This document shows positions 44,725 to 53,984 of a stretch of DNA of 64,000 bases, one piece after another. The notes under the pieces were generated by a model. The model searched no databases and was not told the origin of the DNA. It worked only from the letters and a program-made list of their open reading frames with translations. A program made the position numbers and the translations under genes. Numbering within the stretch: the stretch's first letter is position 1; each line of letters starts with the position of its first letter. Origin of the DNA: Candidatus Sumerlaeota bacterium (GTDB lineage: Bacteria > Sumerlaeota > Sumerlaeia > SLMS01 > JAHLLQ01); the NCBI GenBank assembly GCA_030156535.1, contig JASGMJ010000009.1, forward strand, positions 69,237 to 133,236. Reading direction: 5' to 3'.

Positions 44725-45998
44725 TTTTCGGTTCTCCCGAGCTTGTCGAAATCTTCTTCCCAGTCGCTGCCGGTTTCCTGTACCTCGTTGCCGCGTCTTT
44801 CGCGAACGAGCTCCAGAACGGCATCTGCCGCCCTGTCGGAAGCGCCGTCTCCTCCGAGTTTTTCCTTCACGTCCTGCAGGTCGGAGACCATGCGCGCGTA
44901 CTCGTCCGGGTTGGAAAGATAATGGTGTGTCTTCTCCGCGAGGTTGCGCGGTGTGAACTCGTCCTGCAGCAACTCCGGAACGATGCGGTCGCCCGCCACG
45001 ATGTTGGGCAGGCCAATGTGCCCGATCGTAAAGACCTGTTTGCCGATCAGCCACGTCAGCGAATTCACGCGATAGACGATCAGCATCGGCGTCCCGAGAA
45101 TCGCAGCCTCCAGCGTCGAAGTCCCCGACTTCACCCAGGAGAAATCGCAACTGTTGCGCACACTGTAGCGAAGGCGATTGACCACCAATGGCTTGAAATC
45201 GAGTTCCGCGCGCGCGATGGCTGACTCAATCGTATCATCGGAAATCGTTGTCGCCTGCACAATGACGAATTGGGCCTGCGGATCAATTTCGTGATAGCGC
45301 TTCACGCCTTCCAGCATGATCGGCAGAAACTGGCGCACCTCCTTGCGGCGGCTCCCCGGGATCAGGCCGATCAACGGACGCGACGCGTCCAACCCGAACT
45401 CCGCACACACCTGCTCGCGCGTCAGATCAACCTTGATGACGTCGAACAGCGGATGGCCCACGTGGACGACATCCACCCCCTCCTCGCGGTACAAACCCAC
45501 TTCAAAGGGGAAAATGACGATCATCCGGTCAACGATGCGCGCCAGCTTGTACAGGCGGCTGCGATGCCACGCCCAGATTTGCGGACTGATGTACCAGATC
45601 ACCGGAATCCCGAGGTTCTTGGCCTTCTCCGCGATGCGGATGTTGAACCCCGGGTAATCGACGAGCACCAGGGCGTCCGGCCGGAACTTGTCGAGGAAAT
45701 GCACCGTGTTGTAGAACAGGCGGCGAATCTCGGGGAAGTTCGTCACAACGCCGACGAAGCCAATGATCGCCAGGTCCTCGACAATGTTGGCCTTCAGCTT
45801 GACCCCAACCTCATCGAGCAACGGGCCGCCCAGTCCGTAAGCACGGATCGTGGGGTCCTTGCGGAAGAGCGCCTTGAACAGGTTGCTGCCATGCACGTCG
45901 CCGGAGTTTTCGCCGGCGATGACAAACAGCTTGATGGGGCGCTCGTTCTCAGGAGTGGGCGTCACTTCGGGCGTCCCTGCGGGGGAAGGGTTGGTCAA
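44721..45998 (-). CDS. lpxB: Lipid-A-disaccharide synthase
   Basis: LpxB joins lipid X and UDP-diacylglucosamine in lipid A biosynthesis at the inner membrane. The 425-residue protein contains the classical VIAGENSGDVHGSNL, VLVDYPGFNIRIA, ISPQIWAWH and IPGSRRKEV motifs. The likely start is TTG, which overlaps the preceding stop as TTGA; an in-frame GTG eleven codons later (45965) has AGGGA before it and is an equally good start. Presence of lpxB shows a Gram-negative outer membrane with lipid A. lpxA, lpxC and lpxD are not in the window. Confidence 0.95.
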   Translation of the reverse strand: MTNPSPAGTPEVTPTPENERPIKLFVIAGENSGDVHGSNLFKALFRKDPTIRAYGLGGPLLDEVGVKLKANIVEDLAIIGFVGVVTNFPEIRRLFYNTVHFLDKFRPDALVLVDYPGFNIRIAEKAKNLGIPVIWYISPQIWAWHRSRLYKLARIVDRMIVIFPFEVGLYREEGVDVVHVGHPLFDVIKVDLTREQVCAEFGLDASRPLIGLIPGSRRKEVRQFLPIMLEGVKRYHEIDPQAQFVIVQATTISDDTIESAIARAELDFKPLVVNRLRYSVRNSCDFSWVKSGTSTLEAAILGTPMLIVYRVNSLTWLIGKQVFTIGHIGLPNIVAGDRIVPELLQDEFTPRNLAEKTHHYLSNPDEYARMVSDLQDVKEKLGGDGASDRAADAVLELVRERRGNEVQETGSDWEEDFDKLGRTEK

Positions 45999-47020
45999 TC
46001 CGGTGCGATACTGGAATCGCGGAACCGCTGGGTCAGGTCGACCAGCTTCTCGTTGTTGTACAAAGGCACGCGCTGTTCGCGGATCATTTCCGTGATCTTG
46101 ATGACAATGTCGAGCGCCTCCATGGCCTGCTCACCCGTCGTTTGAGGAACACGTCCGACGCGCACGCAATCCAGGAAGTGCTCGATCTCCAGCTTCAGCG
46201 GTTCCTTGCGTTTCACCCGCACCTTCTTCGTCTGGATGAAGTAGGGGAGCTCACCTGTCAGGTTGCTGCGCTTCTTGAAGCGCTGATGAATCTCCATCGT
46301 CTGCTTCTGGTAATCCAGCGAGATGTAGGCGTTCTCCTGGAAGACGCGCAGCTTGCGCATGGGCTTGGGCGTTACACGCGAGCACGTAATATTCGCGATG
46401 CAGCCGCTCGTGAACTTGATGCGGGCGCTGGCGATGTCTTCCTTGTCCGTCAGGATCGGGACGCCTGTGGCCTCGATGGACTCGATGGGCGAGTTCACGA
46501 TCCGCAGAATGATGTCCACGTCGTGGATCATCAGGTCCATCACCACGCCGATATCCTTGACGCGGGGATCGAAGGGCCCAAGGCGATGGCACTCGATGAA
46601 CAACGGCGTGGTCAGGTATTCCTTGAACTTCTGGACGCCGACATTGAAGTGCTCGATGTGGCCGACTTGAAGGACCAGGTTATTGCGCGCGGCGATCACC
46701 GAGAGCTTGGCCGCGTCCTTGACGTTCGTCGTGATCGGCTTCTCCACCAGGCAGTGGACGCCGTTTTCAAGGAGCGTTTTCGCGATTTCGAAGTGATCGA
46801 CCGTCGGTGTCGCGATGCTGACTGCGTCCACCTTGCCGATCAGATCCGTGTACTTCTTGGTGGCCTTGGCCCCCCAGGCGCGCGCGATTTTGCGCCCCTG
46901 ATGGCCGTTGGCATCGCACACATAAACCAGTTGCGCGTTCTCGCTCTGGGCATAATTGCGCGCGTGGTGCTGGCCCAGATGTCCGACGCCCACCACGCCC
47001 ACTTTCAGTTTATCCGCCAT
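45995..47020 (-). CDS. Gfo/Idh/MocA-family NAD(P)-dependent oxidoreductase, lpxB-linked
   Basis: This dehydrogenase of about 341 residues starts at the ATG giving LKVGVVGVGHLGQHHARNYA, a Rossmann dinucleotide motif (GxGxxG). The catalytic-lysine motif of the family is present as LVEKPITT, and a later DVMDLMIHDVDIIL-like stretch (as GVVMDLMIHDVDIILRI) matches the substrate domain. Family members oxidise sugars. Its coupling to lpxB recalls GnnA, the UDP-GlcNAc 3-dehydrogenase used in lipid A made with GlcN3N, but no partner aminotransferase (GnnB) is adjacent. The specific reaction is inference. Confidence 0.88.
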   Translation of the reverse strand: MADKLKVGVVGVGHLGQHHARNYAQSENAQLVYVCDANGHQGRKIARAWGAKATKKYTDLIGKVDAVSIATPTVDHFEIAKTLLENGVHCLVEKPITTNVKDAAKLSVIAARNNLVLQVGHIEHFNVGVQKFKEYLTTPLFIECHRLGPFDPRVKDIGVVMDLMIHDVDIILRIVNSPIESIEATGVPILTDKEDIASARIKFTSGCIANITCSRVTPKPMRKLRVFQENAYISLDYQKQTMEIHQRFKKRSNLTGELPYFIQTKKVRVKRKEPLKLEIEHFLDCVRVGRVPQTTGEQAMEALDIVIKITEMIREQRVPLYNNEKLVDLTQRFRDSSIAPD

Positions 47021-47082
47021 TCCTTCTGCCTCGTTCGGGGGCCGCGAGCAGTGCTCCGGTTCCCAAAGAGATTTGCGGCCGT

Positions 47083-48003
47083 TTACGACAGGGAGGCCAG
47101 GACTGCAACCACGGTTACGGCCCAAAAGAAGACCGTGGCCAGCAGCGGTTTATCCTGCAGGAGCACCAGTTCCGGCGCTCCCCCCTCCTGCTGCTGACAT
47201 GCCAGCCACAAGTATCGAAACACACCATAGAGCACAAACGGCATCGTCAGCACCAGCAGGTAGGTGTTTTCCACGCCCTGTATGCTTTCGGCACCGCTGC
47301 TGGCAAACTGCCCCTGGGTTGCCCACAAGGCATAGCTGAAAAGCGTTCCTGTCGTCACGATTCCCAGCATCAGGTCCAGAAAGGCAGGGGAGTACTCGCC
47401 CAGCACGCGCCGGTGCGAGACCGCCTCTTCCCCCAGCGTCAGCAACTCGCTGCGCCGCTTGGCCGTCGCAAGGAACAGGGCCAGAAACAGCGTCGTCAGC
47501 AGGAAGTAGGAAGTCACTTCCACCGGGTTCTCAGGGTGAATCTGGATCACCTCGATCCCCGCCAGGGCCCGGACGACAAAGCCCAGGGCCAGAACCAGGA
47601 TGTCGAGGATGACAATGTGCTTCAGCCAAGCCGAGTAGGTCGCCGTCAGGAGCAGGTACAGCAGCGCCAGCCAGAAGAACGGCCTGGGCAGGAAGAGGAA
47701 GCTCCCCCCCAGAGCGGCAATGGCCAGCAACGCGGCTCCCGTCCCGGCTACGGCGGGCGAAATCCGCCCCGCAGCGATCGGACGCAGGCGCTTGCGCGGA
47801 TGTTCGCGGTCCTGCGCAACGTCCATGATGTCGTTATGGATATAGACGACGCCGCTGAGGGCGCAGAAAATCGCGAATCCCGCCAGGGCGCACACAATGG
47901 AAGCCGGGTCGTCCCAGCGGCGCGCAAAGACCAACCCCGCGAAGACCAGCAGATTCTTGATCCACTGCTTCGGGCGCAGGCTGAGCAGGAATCCAGTCGG
48001 CAT
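47083..48003 (-). CDS. UbiA-family prenyltransferase, decaprenyl-phosphate phosphoribosyltransferase-like
   Basis: This is a 306-residue membrane enzyme with about eight helices. The first aspartate motif NDIMDVAQDREHPRKRLRPI fits the subgroup that transfers phosphoribose to polyprenyl phosphate (DPPR synthase), here with RPKQWIKNLLVF at the start. The second motif (LKHIVILDILVLALGFV) is also typical. Such enzymes feed arabinose-type lipid-linked donors in Actinobacteria but occur in Gram-negatives too. No DprE1/E2 partner is nearby. It starts three bases after the rimM stop and belongs to the ffh-rimM-lpxB run. Confidence 0.88.
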   Translation of the reverse strand: MPTGFLLSLRPKQWIKNLLVFAGLVFARRWDDPASIVCALAGFAIFCALSGVVYIHNDIMDVAQDREHPRKRLRPIAAGRISPAVAGTGAALLAIAALGGSFLFLPRPFFWLALLYLLLTATYSAWLKHIVILDILVLALGFVVRALAGIEVIQIHPENPVEVTSYFLLTTLFLALFLATAKRRSELLTLGEEAVSHRRVLGEYSPAFLDLMLGIVTTGTLFSYALWATQGQFASSGAESIQGVENTYLLVLTMPFVLYGVFRYLWLACQQQEGGAPELVLLQDKPLLATVFFWAVTVVAVLASLS

Positions 48004-48005
48004 CG

Positions 48006-48560
48006 CTAGAGGTCCAGCAATCCGTCGGGAATGTTCACCCGCACCTTGCGGGCCGTGACGTTGACTTCCGGGACGTAGAGGGGGATCAGTGGCAGAAGCG
48101 TGTCACTCCCGGCCACGCCCTCCAGATCGAGGATCAGGAAATCGTGTGCCGTGCCCTCCTGCGCTGTTCGGACGCTCCCGAGGACAGTTCCCGTGGCATG
48201 ATCGACGACATCCATTCCCTCAAGATCATGGATGTAGTACGTCTCCTCGGGTTGTTCCCAGAGGTCTTCCTCCCGGATCAGCAGTTCGCCGTTGACGAAT
48301 TGCTCGGCCGCCGTGCGGTCGGGGACTTCGGCAAAGCGGGCATAGAGAATCTTGTTCCCCATCCAGAACTCCTCGCGCGTCAGGGGTCCGGAAATCTTCC
48401 GTCCCTGACGCACGTGGAACTTCTCCACGGGAGCATCAATCAATTCCTCCGCCTGCCTGGTCATGGGCTTCAGGCGCATCACGCCCTTGAGCCCGTGAGG
48501 ACGCAGGACGAGAGCAACCATGACCCACGACTGGCCGGAGGCCTGTTCCGGTTCGCCCAA
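48006..48560 (-). CDS. rimM: Ribosome maturation factor RimM
   Basis: RimM aids 30S assembly near S19. The 184-residue protein includes LVLRPHGLKGVMRLKP near the N-terminus and the PRC-barrel-like C-terminal half, with YYIHDLEGMDVVD. The start is read as TTG 48560, because GGAG lies seven bases upstream inside the end of khpA; an ATG at 48521 has no such site. It is placed between khpA and the prenyltransferase. In most bacteria rimM is followed by trmD and rplS, which are absent here. Confidence 0.9.
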   Translation of the reverse strand: MGEPEQASGQSWVMVALVLRPHGLKGVMRLKPMTRQAEELIDAPVEKFHVRQGRKISGPLTREEFWMGNKILYARFAEVPDRTAAEQFVNGELLIREEDLWEQPEETYYIHDLEGMDVVDHATGTVLGSVRTAQEGTAHDFLILDLEGVAGSDTLLPLIPLYVPEVNVTARKVRVNIPDGLLDL

Positions 48561-48564
48561 CGAG

Positions 48565-48813
48565 TTACTCCACGATTTGAAGCAGCGACTTCTTCTTATG
48601 CTTGGTAGCGGCGGCGCTCAGGATTTTTCTCAGCGCCTTGGCCGTCTGGCCGCTCTTGCCGATGACTTTGCCAACGTCTTCGGGGCAGACGTGCAGCTCC
48701 ACGATGATGCTGGTGTCACTTTCGACGGCCGTCACGCTGACCTTTTCGGGTTCATCCACAAGGGCTTTGGCGATAAACTCGACAAGTTCCTTCAGGTTGG
48801 GTTCCTCGTACAT
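48565..48813 (-). CDS. khpA: KH-domain RNA-binding protein KhpA
   Basis: This is a small RNA-binding protein of 82 residues. The KH GXXG loop appears as VIGKSGQTAKALR. The opening LKELVEFIAKALVDEPEKV is the family norm. KhpA usually lies between rpsP and rimM, as here. Its partner KhpB/EloR is not in the window. A 153-base gap separates it from rpsP. Confidence 0.94.
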   Translation of the reverse strand: MYEEPNLKELVEFIAKALVDEPEKVSVTAVESDTSIIVELHVCPEDVGKVIGKSGQTAKALRKILSAAATKHKKKSLLQIVE

Positions 48814-48966
48814 CAGTTTCGTCTCCTGGAACGGGAAAGTGCCGTATGCTGCGCGGCGAACAGCTTCAGCGGGATCAATTGCGCCGCATCAGGGCGGGAG
48901 CAGGGGAAGACGTGCAAGAAAAAAACGCCCCTGAAGTTGTGAAGAACTCCCGAAGTACCAGGCGCG

Positions 48967-49263
48967 TCACTTCGCCTGGTTTTCCTTCTTTGCGGCCACC
49001 TTCTCCTCATGGAAACGCTTGAGAATGCCCTGACGGCGAAGCAGCGCGCGGACCGTGTCCGTCGGCTGGGCGCCATTGTGGAGCCAATACAGCGCGCGAT
49101 CGGCGTCGCAAACAACCTGCTGCTCTTCGTTCTTGTTCAGCGGCTGGTAGCGTCCGATGATCTCAATGAACTTGCCGTCGCGGGCGCGGCGGCTGTCCGC
49201 CACGATCACGCGATAGTAGGGGGCTTTCTTGCGGCCGATACGGGTCAGACGAATCTTGACCAT
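48967..49263 (-). CDS. rpsP: Small ribosomal subunit protein bS16
   Basis: This ribosomal protein has 98 residues and a standard bS16 core: [21 protein letters not shown], then [20 protein letters not shown] lies nine bases before ATG 49263. The C-terminal Lys/Glu-rich tail is family-typical. It sits directly downstream of ffh, within the ffh-rpsP-khpA-rimM cluster. Confidence 0.97.
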   Translation of the reverse strand: MVKIRLTRIGRKKAPYYRVIVADSRRARDGKFIEIIGRYQPLNKNEEQQVVCDADRALYWLHNGAQPTDTVRALLRRQGILKRFHEEKVAAKKENQAK

Positions 49264-49326
49264 GTTGTGGAACTCCTTCCATTTCTTTGAGTTGGCTTGT
49301 TGTTGTGAAACCTGTTTCCAGGGGTT

Positions 49327-50877
49327 TTACCGATTCTTTTTTCTCTGCCGTTTGCGCTGATTCCGCGGCAGGGGTGCGGTTGTCGGGCGGCTTTGCCGCT
49401 CCAGTTGCTTCATTTGTTTCAATTGGCGCCTGTATTCCTTGTACTCACGCGAGCCCGGCTGAGGCATTTCCTGGGGCATTGCGCCGGGGCCAAAGGCATC
49501 GGGCGAGGGAGTCTCGCCGCCTTTCGCGCCTTTCCCCATCATCCCCTTCAGGCCGCCGAGCATTCCGCCGCCCCCAGCCATCTGCTGCATCATGGCGCGC
49601 ATCTGCTCGAACTGGCGGACGAGATCGTTCACCTGCTTGAGCGTGTGCCCCGAACCTTTGGCGATGCGGTCGCGGCGGCGGCCGTCCGTGCGGATCAAAT
49701 CAGGATTATCGCGCTCCTGCTTGGTCATGGAAAGAATGATCGCCTCGACGCGGCCGAATTCCTTCTTCAGCGCGTCGTTGTCCACGTCACGCAGCATGTT
49801 TCCCACGCCCGGCAGCATTCCGAGCAGTCCCTTCAACGACCCCATCCGGTTGATCATCTTCATCTGCTTGATGAAGTCATCGTAGGTAAACTTACCTTCT
49901 CCAAGCTTCTCTCGCAGGCTTTCCGCTTCCGTTTCGTCGATGGCCTCCTGGGCCTTTTCGACGAGTGAGGAAACGTCGCCCATGCCAAGGATGCGCTGGG
50001 CCACGCGGTCGGGATGGAAGCGCTCCAGGTCGTCGGGCTTCTCGCCTACGCCGACGAAGACAACCGGTTTGCCCGTCACCGCCTTGATCGAGAGCGCGGC
50101 GCCACCGCGCGCATCGCCGTCCAGCTTGGTCAGGCAGACGCCGTCGATCCCGATTTCGTCGTTGAACGACTTCGCCGAGTTGACCGCATCCTGCCCCGTC
50201 ATGGCATCGGCGACCAGGAACACGTAGTCCGGCTTAATCGTGTCGCGGATTCCCTGCAGCTCCTCCATCTTCACTTCGTCAATGTGGAGCCGGCCGGCCG
50301 TATCGATGAGCAGCGTGTCGCGGTGATTCTCGCGGGCCCACTTGCGGGCTTCCTGCACGATCTTCAGCGGGGGTGTCTCGGTCCCCATCTCGAAGACCGG
50401 GATGCCGAGTCCGCCGCCGACCTGCTTGAGTTGCTCAATGGCTGCCGGGCGGTAAACGTCGCAGGCCACCAGCAGCGGCTTGCAGCCTTCCTTCTCAATC
50501 CACCGGGCCAGCTTGCCGCAGAACGTCGTCTTGCCGGCGCCCTGCAGGCCCAGCAGCATGATGTTGTTTTCTTTGGCGGGTTGGACGGCGAATGGCTTGT
50601 CGGTCTCCGCCTCGCCCTCCATCATCCGCACGAGTTCCTTGTGGACGATGTAGAAGAGCTGCTGGGCAGGGTCGACTCCCTTGACGATTTCCTGGCCAAC
50701 GGCGGTCTCGCGAACGCGCGAAACGAATTCTTTGACGATCAGATAGTTGACGTCCGCCTCAAGAAGCGCCATGCGCACTTCGCGCATCGCCTCCTTGATG
50801 TTGTCTTCAGACAGGGATTTCTGCCCCCGGAGCTTCCGGAAGATTCCCTCGAACTTGTCGCCAAGTGTCTCGAACAT
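49327..50877 (-). CDS. ffh: Signal recognition particle protein Ffh (SRP54)
   Basis: Ffh is the GTPase that binds 4.5S RNA and signal sequences of nascent inner-membrane proteins. The 516-residue protein has an N-domain and a G-domain P-loop, LLGLQGAGKTTFCGKLA. DTAGRL and TKLDGDARGGA mark the other nucleotide loops. The C-terminal Met-rich M domain contains MRAMMQQMAGGGGML. The long basic tail, ending PRNQRKRQRKKNR, is longer than in E. coli Ffh. ylxM lies just upstream, as in many genomes. I saw no 4.5S RNA gene in the window. Confidence 0.96.
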   Translation of the reverse strand: MFETLGDKFEGIFRKLRGQKSLSEDNIKEAMREVRMALLEADVNYLIVKEFVSRVRETAVGQEIVKGVDPAQQLFYIVHKELVRMMEGEAETDKPFAVQPAKENNIMLLGLQGAGKTTFCGKLARWIEKEGCKPLLVACDVYRPAAIEQLKQVGGGLGIPVFEMGTETPPLKIVQEARKWARENHRDTLLIDTAGRLHIDEVKMEELQGIRDTIKPDYVFLVADAMTGQDAVNSAKSFNDEIGIDGVCLTKLDGDARGGAALSIKAVTGKPVVFVGVGEKPDDLERFHPDRVAQRILGMGDVSSLVEKAQEAIDETEAESLREKLGEGKFTYDDFIKQMKMINRMGSLKGLLGMLPGVGNMLRDVDNDALKKEFGRVEAIILSMTKQERDNPDLIRTDGRRRDRIAKGSGHTLKQVNDLVRQFEQMRAMMQQMAGGGGMLGGLKGMMGKGAKGGETPSPDAFGPGAMPQEMPQPGSREYKEYRRQLKQMKQLERQSRPTTAPLPRNQRKRQRKKNR

Positions 50878-50956
50878 GCGGTCGTTTTCTCAGTCTCGTA
50901 TTCTTGGCCCCGCGCTGCGTTGCCGCCGCGAAATGGCCGTGACTCTGTAAATTCTG

Positions 50957-51460
50957 CTATTGGGGCGGAAGAACGCCGTCCAGCCGCTGGGCGATTTCCC
51001 CGAGCTCGCGCACCACGCCGTCCGCGTTGTAGATAATCCCGCCACTGCGGCGCAGGCGGTCCTCCAGTTCGCGGAGCTGGCCGACTGTTTCGCGGGCGGC
51101 CGTCACCAGAGTCGCCGGTGGCGGGGGAGCATCGGAGCCTGAATTGGGGCTTCCGGAGGCGGCTTCGCTCCCGTCACCCGTCTTCGTGTACCCGCGATCC
51201 AGCAGGCGGAGTTTCTCCTCGTAGTCGTCCAGCGCCTTCTCGGCGTGCTTCACGGCGTCATGAATGGCCTGGCGCGAGACTTCGTAGGTCTTCGCGATTT
51301 CGCCGAACGAAAGATCCTCTTCGTAGTGCAGCTGGATGAACGTGTGCTGGCGTTCGGTCAGCAGGCCGCCATAAAGGTCGATCAGCTGACCAATACGGAC
51401 AATCCTGTCCAGTGGATCCTGCTCGGGAATCTGGTCTTCCGCGCTCATGCCATCATCCAT
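50957..51460 (-). CDS. ylxM: YlxM/p13-like helix-turn-helix protein, SRP-linked
   Basis: This is a small DNA-binding-like protein that modulates SRP in Streptococcus. The family core IDLYGGLLTERQHTFIQLHYEEDLSFGEIAKTYEVSRQAIHD-type sequence (residues about 30-75) is clear and resembles a sigma-4 HTH. ATG 51460 is used; AGAGG lies five bases upstream. The C-terminal half is extended and contains a second helical stretch (LRELEDRLRRSGGI). It lies 80 bases upstream of ffh in the same direction, which is the canonical order. Confidence 0.88.
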   Translation of the reverse strand: MDDGMSAEDQIPEQDPLDRIVRIGQLIDLYGGLLTERQHTFIQLHYEEDLSFGEIAKTYEVSRQAIHDAVKHAEKALDDYEEKLRLLDRGYTKTGDGSEAASGSPNSGSDAPPPPATLVTAARETVGQLRELEDRLRRSGGIIYNADGVVRELGEIAQRLDGVLPPQ

Positions 51461-51662
51461 TTCGGCCTCTGAAAGCTGGCTGTCAGCCCCGAAGGCTTTA
51501 CAAGGAAGTGCGATCTTCCCCGGCGCGTCAAGGTCAAAACGCTGCCACCGCCGTCGATGATAAAGAACTCTCTCGCCAATGAAGTTAGCCAGCGCCTTGC
51601 CGCCCCGTTTTCCGTTGTGTCTGCCCGGTGCGATCTGTTTGCCTCTCGTCAGCCTCATTGGG

Positions 51663-52397
51663 ATGTCGTCCTTGGCCCGCCGCAGACGCAGAGTTCCACC
51701 CCCTTCCGGAGTCGCCCCCGCAGCGGTGGAGCACGCTCAGGCCCCCGCCTCGGAGGTCCGTCCCGCTGCCTGGTCCCGCCAGACGTGGATTCGACTCTAC
51801 TTGGTGCTTTTTCTGGCGGCGGAGGCCGTCATCCTCATCGGGTTTGCCGCGCTCGGGGGCGACAGCCGGGTGCGCGAGGAGATGCTGCAGCAAGCCGAGG
51901 CACTCGCTGCAGCGGGGGAGCACGGCGAGGTGCTCGACGTTTATCTCGAATATGGCCGCCGCTGGCCGGGTGCCTATGGGACGCAGAACTTCGAGCTTCG
52001 GCTCGGGCAGGCGTACTTCAACGCCGGAGACTTCGAGGAATCCGCCCTTCACTTCGAGCGCAGCGTTGCGGCCAATCCGCGGGTGCGCGACACGCGGGCG
52101 CTGGCGGGGCGTTCGTGGTGGCAGGCAGGCGAACGCGCCCGCGCCCTGGAACTCTTCAGCCAGGAACTTTCCGTGGGGAATCCGGAAAACGACATCGCCC
52201 AGATCCATCTGGGTTTGGCGGCTCTGGAGGAGGACCGGTACGCCGAGGCGCTCGAGTATCTGGCCGCCGCCGGAAATGCCGCCGAGGCGGAAACGCGTGA
52301 GGCCCGCGCCCGCGCTGAAGAACAACTCCTTGCGCCTGCCCGCGAGCGAGCCCAACAGCGGGCGCGCGAATTGTTCGGCGAACCGTCGAACGGTTGA
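51663..52397 (+). CDS. Membrane-anchored TPR protein, unknown
   Basis: This 244-residue protein starts at ATG 51663. A basic N-terminus (RRRRR) is followed by a hydrophobic helix near residues 44-66 (WIRLYLVLFLAAEAVILIGFA) and then TPR-like alpha-helical repeats (about 85-200), ending with an Ala/Glu/Arg-rich helix. The TPR part would face the periplasm by the positive-inside rule. I recognise no specific family. It is divergent from ylxM and lies just upstream of lysS on the same strand, with a 21-base gap. A role in complex assembly is possible. Confidence 0.7.
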   Translation: MSSLARRRRRVPPPSGVAPAAVEHAQAPASEVRPAAWSRQTWIRLYLVLFLAAEAVILIGFAALGGDSRVREEMLQQAEALAAAGEHGEVLDVYLEYGRRWPGAYGTQNFELRLGQAYFNAGDFEESALHFERSVAANPRVRDTRALAGRSWWQAGERARALELFSQELSVGNPENDIAQIHLGLAALEEDRYAEALEYLAAAGNAAEAETREARARAEEQLLAPARERAQQRARELFGEPSNG

Positions 52398-52418
52398 CTC
52401 CAATTCTCAGGCATTCCG

Positions 52419-53984
52419 ATGAGCCAGTCGTTTCCCTTTCTGCCCGACCATTCCCACCTCAACGAGGTGCGCTACGAGAAGGTCGCCGCCCTGCGCGCCG
52501 CAGGCCGCAATCCCTACCCGGCCTTCTTCGACTGCACGCATCTTGCCGCAGACATTCTGGCCAATGAGGCCGACTACATCGACCAGCCCGGCAAGGTCGT
52601 CAGGATCATGGGGCGCGTTGGCCCCATTCGCGCCTTCGGCAAGTCCGCCTTCTTCCACGTCACCGACCGTTCCGGCAGCATCCAGATTTTCATCAATAAG
52701 AAGAACACCGACGAGGAGAGCTTCGAGACCTACAAGCAGTTTCTCGACACGGGCGATCTCGTGGGAGTGACCGGCACGCTGTTTCGCACGAAGACGGGCG
52801 AGACCACCGTCGAAGCTGCGAATCTCGCGCTGCTTTGCAAGAACACGCGCCCGCTCCCCGAAAAGTGGCATGGCCTCACGGACAAGGAGGTTCGCTACCG
52901 CCAGCGTTACGTCGATCTCATCGTGAACCCCGAAGTGATGGAAACCTTCAAGGTTCGCTCCCGGCTGGTAAGTGCCATGCGGCGCTTTCTCGATGGCAAC
53001 GACTTCATGGAAGTCGAAACGCCCATGATGCAGCCGCTGTATGGCGGCGCCGCAGCGCGTCCGTTCGTCACGCACCACAACACGCTCGACATGGATTTGT
53101 ACCTGCGCATCGCGCCGGAGTTGTACCTCAAGCGCCTCGTGGTCGGCGGGATGCACCGCGTCTATGAGATCAACCGCAACTTCCGCAACGAAGGCATCTC
53201 CACCCAGCACAACCCCGAGTTCACGATGCTGGAACTGTATGCCGGCGGCTGGAACGCCAGCCTGCTGATGGACTTTGTCGAGGAGCTGCTGACCGAGCCG
53301 ATCCGCGCGGCGCTCGGAACGACGGTGATTACGCTCGGCGGCGCCGAATTCGATCTCGCGCGCCGTCCCTGGCCGCGCATCTCCATCATCGGAGCGCTCG
53401 CGAAGTTTTGCGGCATCGACGTCAACTGGAGCATGTCTCTGGGGGAAGTGAAGAAAGCCGCCAACGGATTGCACGTGCCTGATGAAATCTCCACCCCCGT
53501 GGATGCCATCGTGCATCTGTTCGAGGAAAACGTGGAGCAGCACCTTGTCGAGCCGACGTTCATCACCGAGTTCCCCAAGGCGATTTCGCCCCTGGCAAAG
53601 TCCAAGGACGACGATCCCGAAGTGACTGATCGCTTTGAACTCTATGCGAACTGCATGGAAATCGCCAATGGCTTCAGCGAGCTCAACGATCCGGCCGAGC
53701 AGTACGGGCGCTTTGCCGAGCAGGTGGAGCGCCGCAAGGCGGGCGACGCCGAGGCCGTGGGCGTGATCGACGAGGACTACGTTCGCGCTCTCGAGTACGG
53801 AATGCCGCCGACCGCCGGACTTGGCGTTGGCATCGACCGCTATGCGATGCTCGCCACCGGCAGCGCCTCCATCCGCGACGTGATCCTGTTTCCCCTGATG
53901 CGCCCCGATTCGGGAACAACCGGCTCCGCCGCTCCATCAGAGGATGACGCCAGCACCACCGAGCAACAGCCGGAGAAAACGTGA
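52419..53984 (+). CDS. lysS: Lysine--tRNA ligase, class II
   Basis: This class II synthetase charges tRNA-Lys. The 521-residue protein begins with an anticodon-binding OB-fold domain (about 50-140, with RIMGRVGPIRAFGKSAFFHV). The catalytic core shows motif 2, FRNEGIS, and motif 3, GLGVGIDRYAML. The sequence VRYRQRYVDLI is diagnostic of LysRS. The stop overlaps the GTG of the Lol permease gene by four bases (GTGA). The C-terminus has a short acidic tail ([16 protein letters not shown]). Confidence 0.97.
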   Translation: MSQSFPFLPDHSHLNEVRYEKVAALRAAGRNPYPAFFDCTHLAADILANEADYIDQPGKVVRIMGRVGPIRAFGKSAFFHVTDRSGSIQIFINKKNTDEESFETYKQFLDTGDLVGVTGTLFRTKTGETTVEAANLALLCKNTRPLPEKWHGLTDKEVRYRQRYVDLIVNPEVMETFKVRSRLVSAMRRFLDGNDFMEVETPMMQPLYGGAAARPFVTHHNTLDMDLYLRIAPELYLKRLVVGGMHRVYEINRNFRNEGISTQHNPEFTMLELYAGGWNASLLMDFVEELLTEPIRAALGTTVITLGGAEFDLARRPWPRISIIGALAKFCGIDVNWSMSLGEVKKAANGLHVPDEISTPVDAIVHLFEENVEQHLVEPTFITEFPKAISPLAKSKDDDPEVTDRFELYANCMEIANGFSELNDPAEQYGRFAEQVERRKAGDAEAVGVIDEDYVRALEYGMPPTAGLGVGIDRYAMLATGSASIRDVILFPLMRPDSGTTGSAAPSEDDASTTEQQPEKT

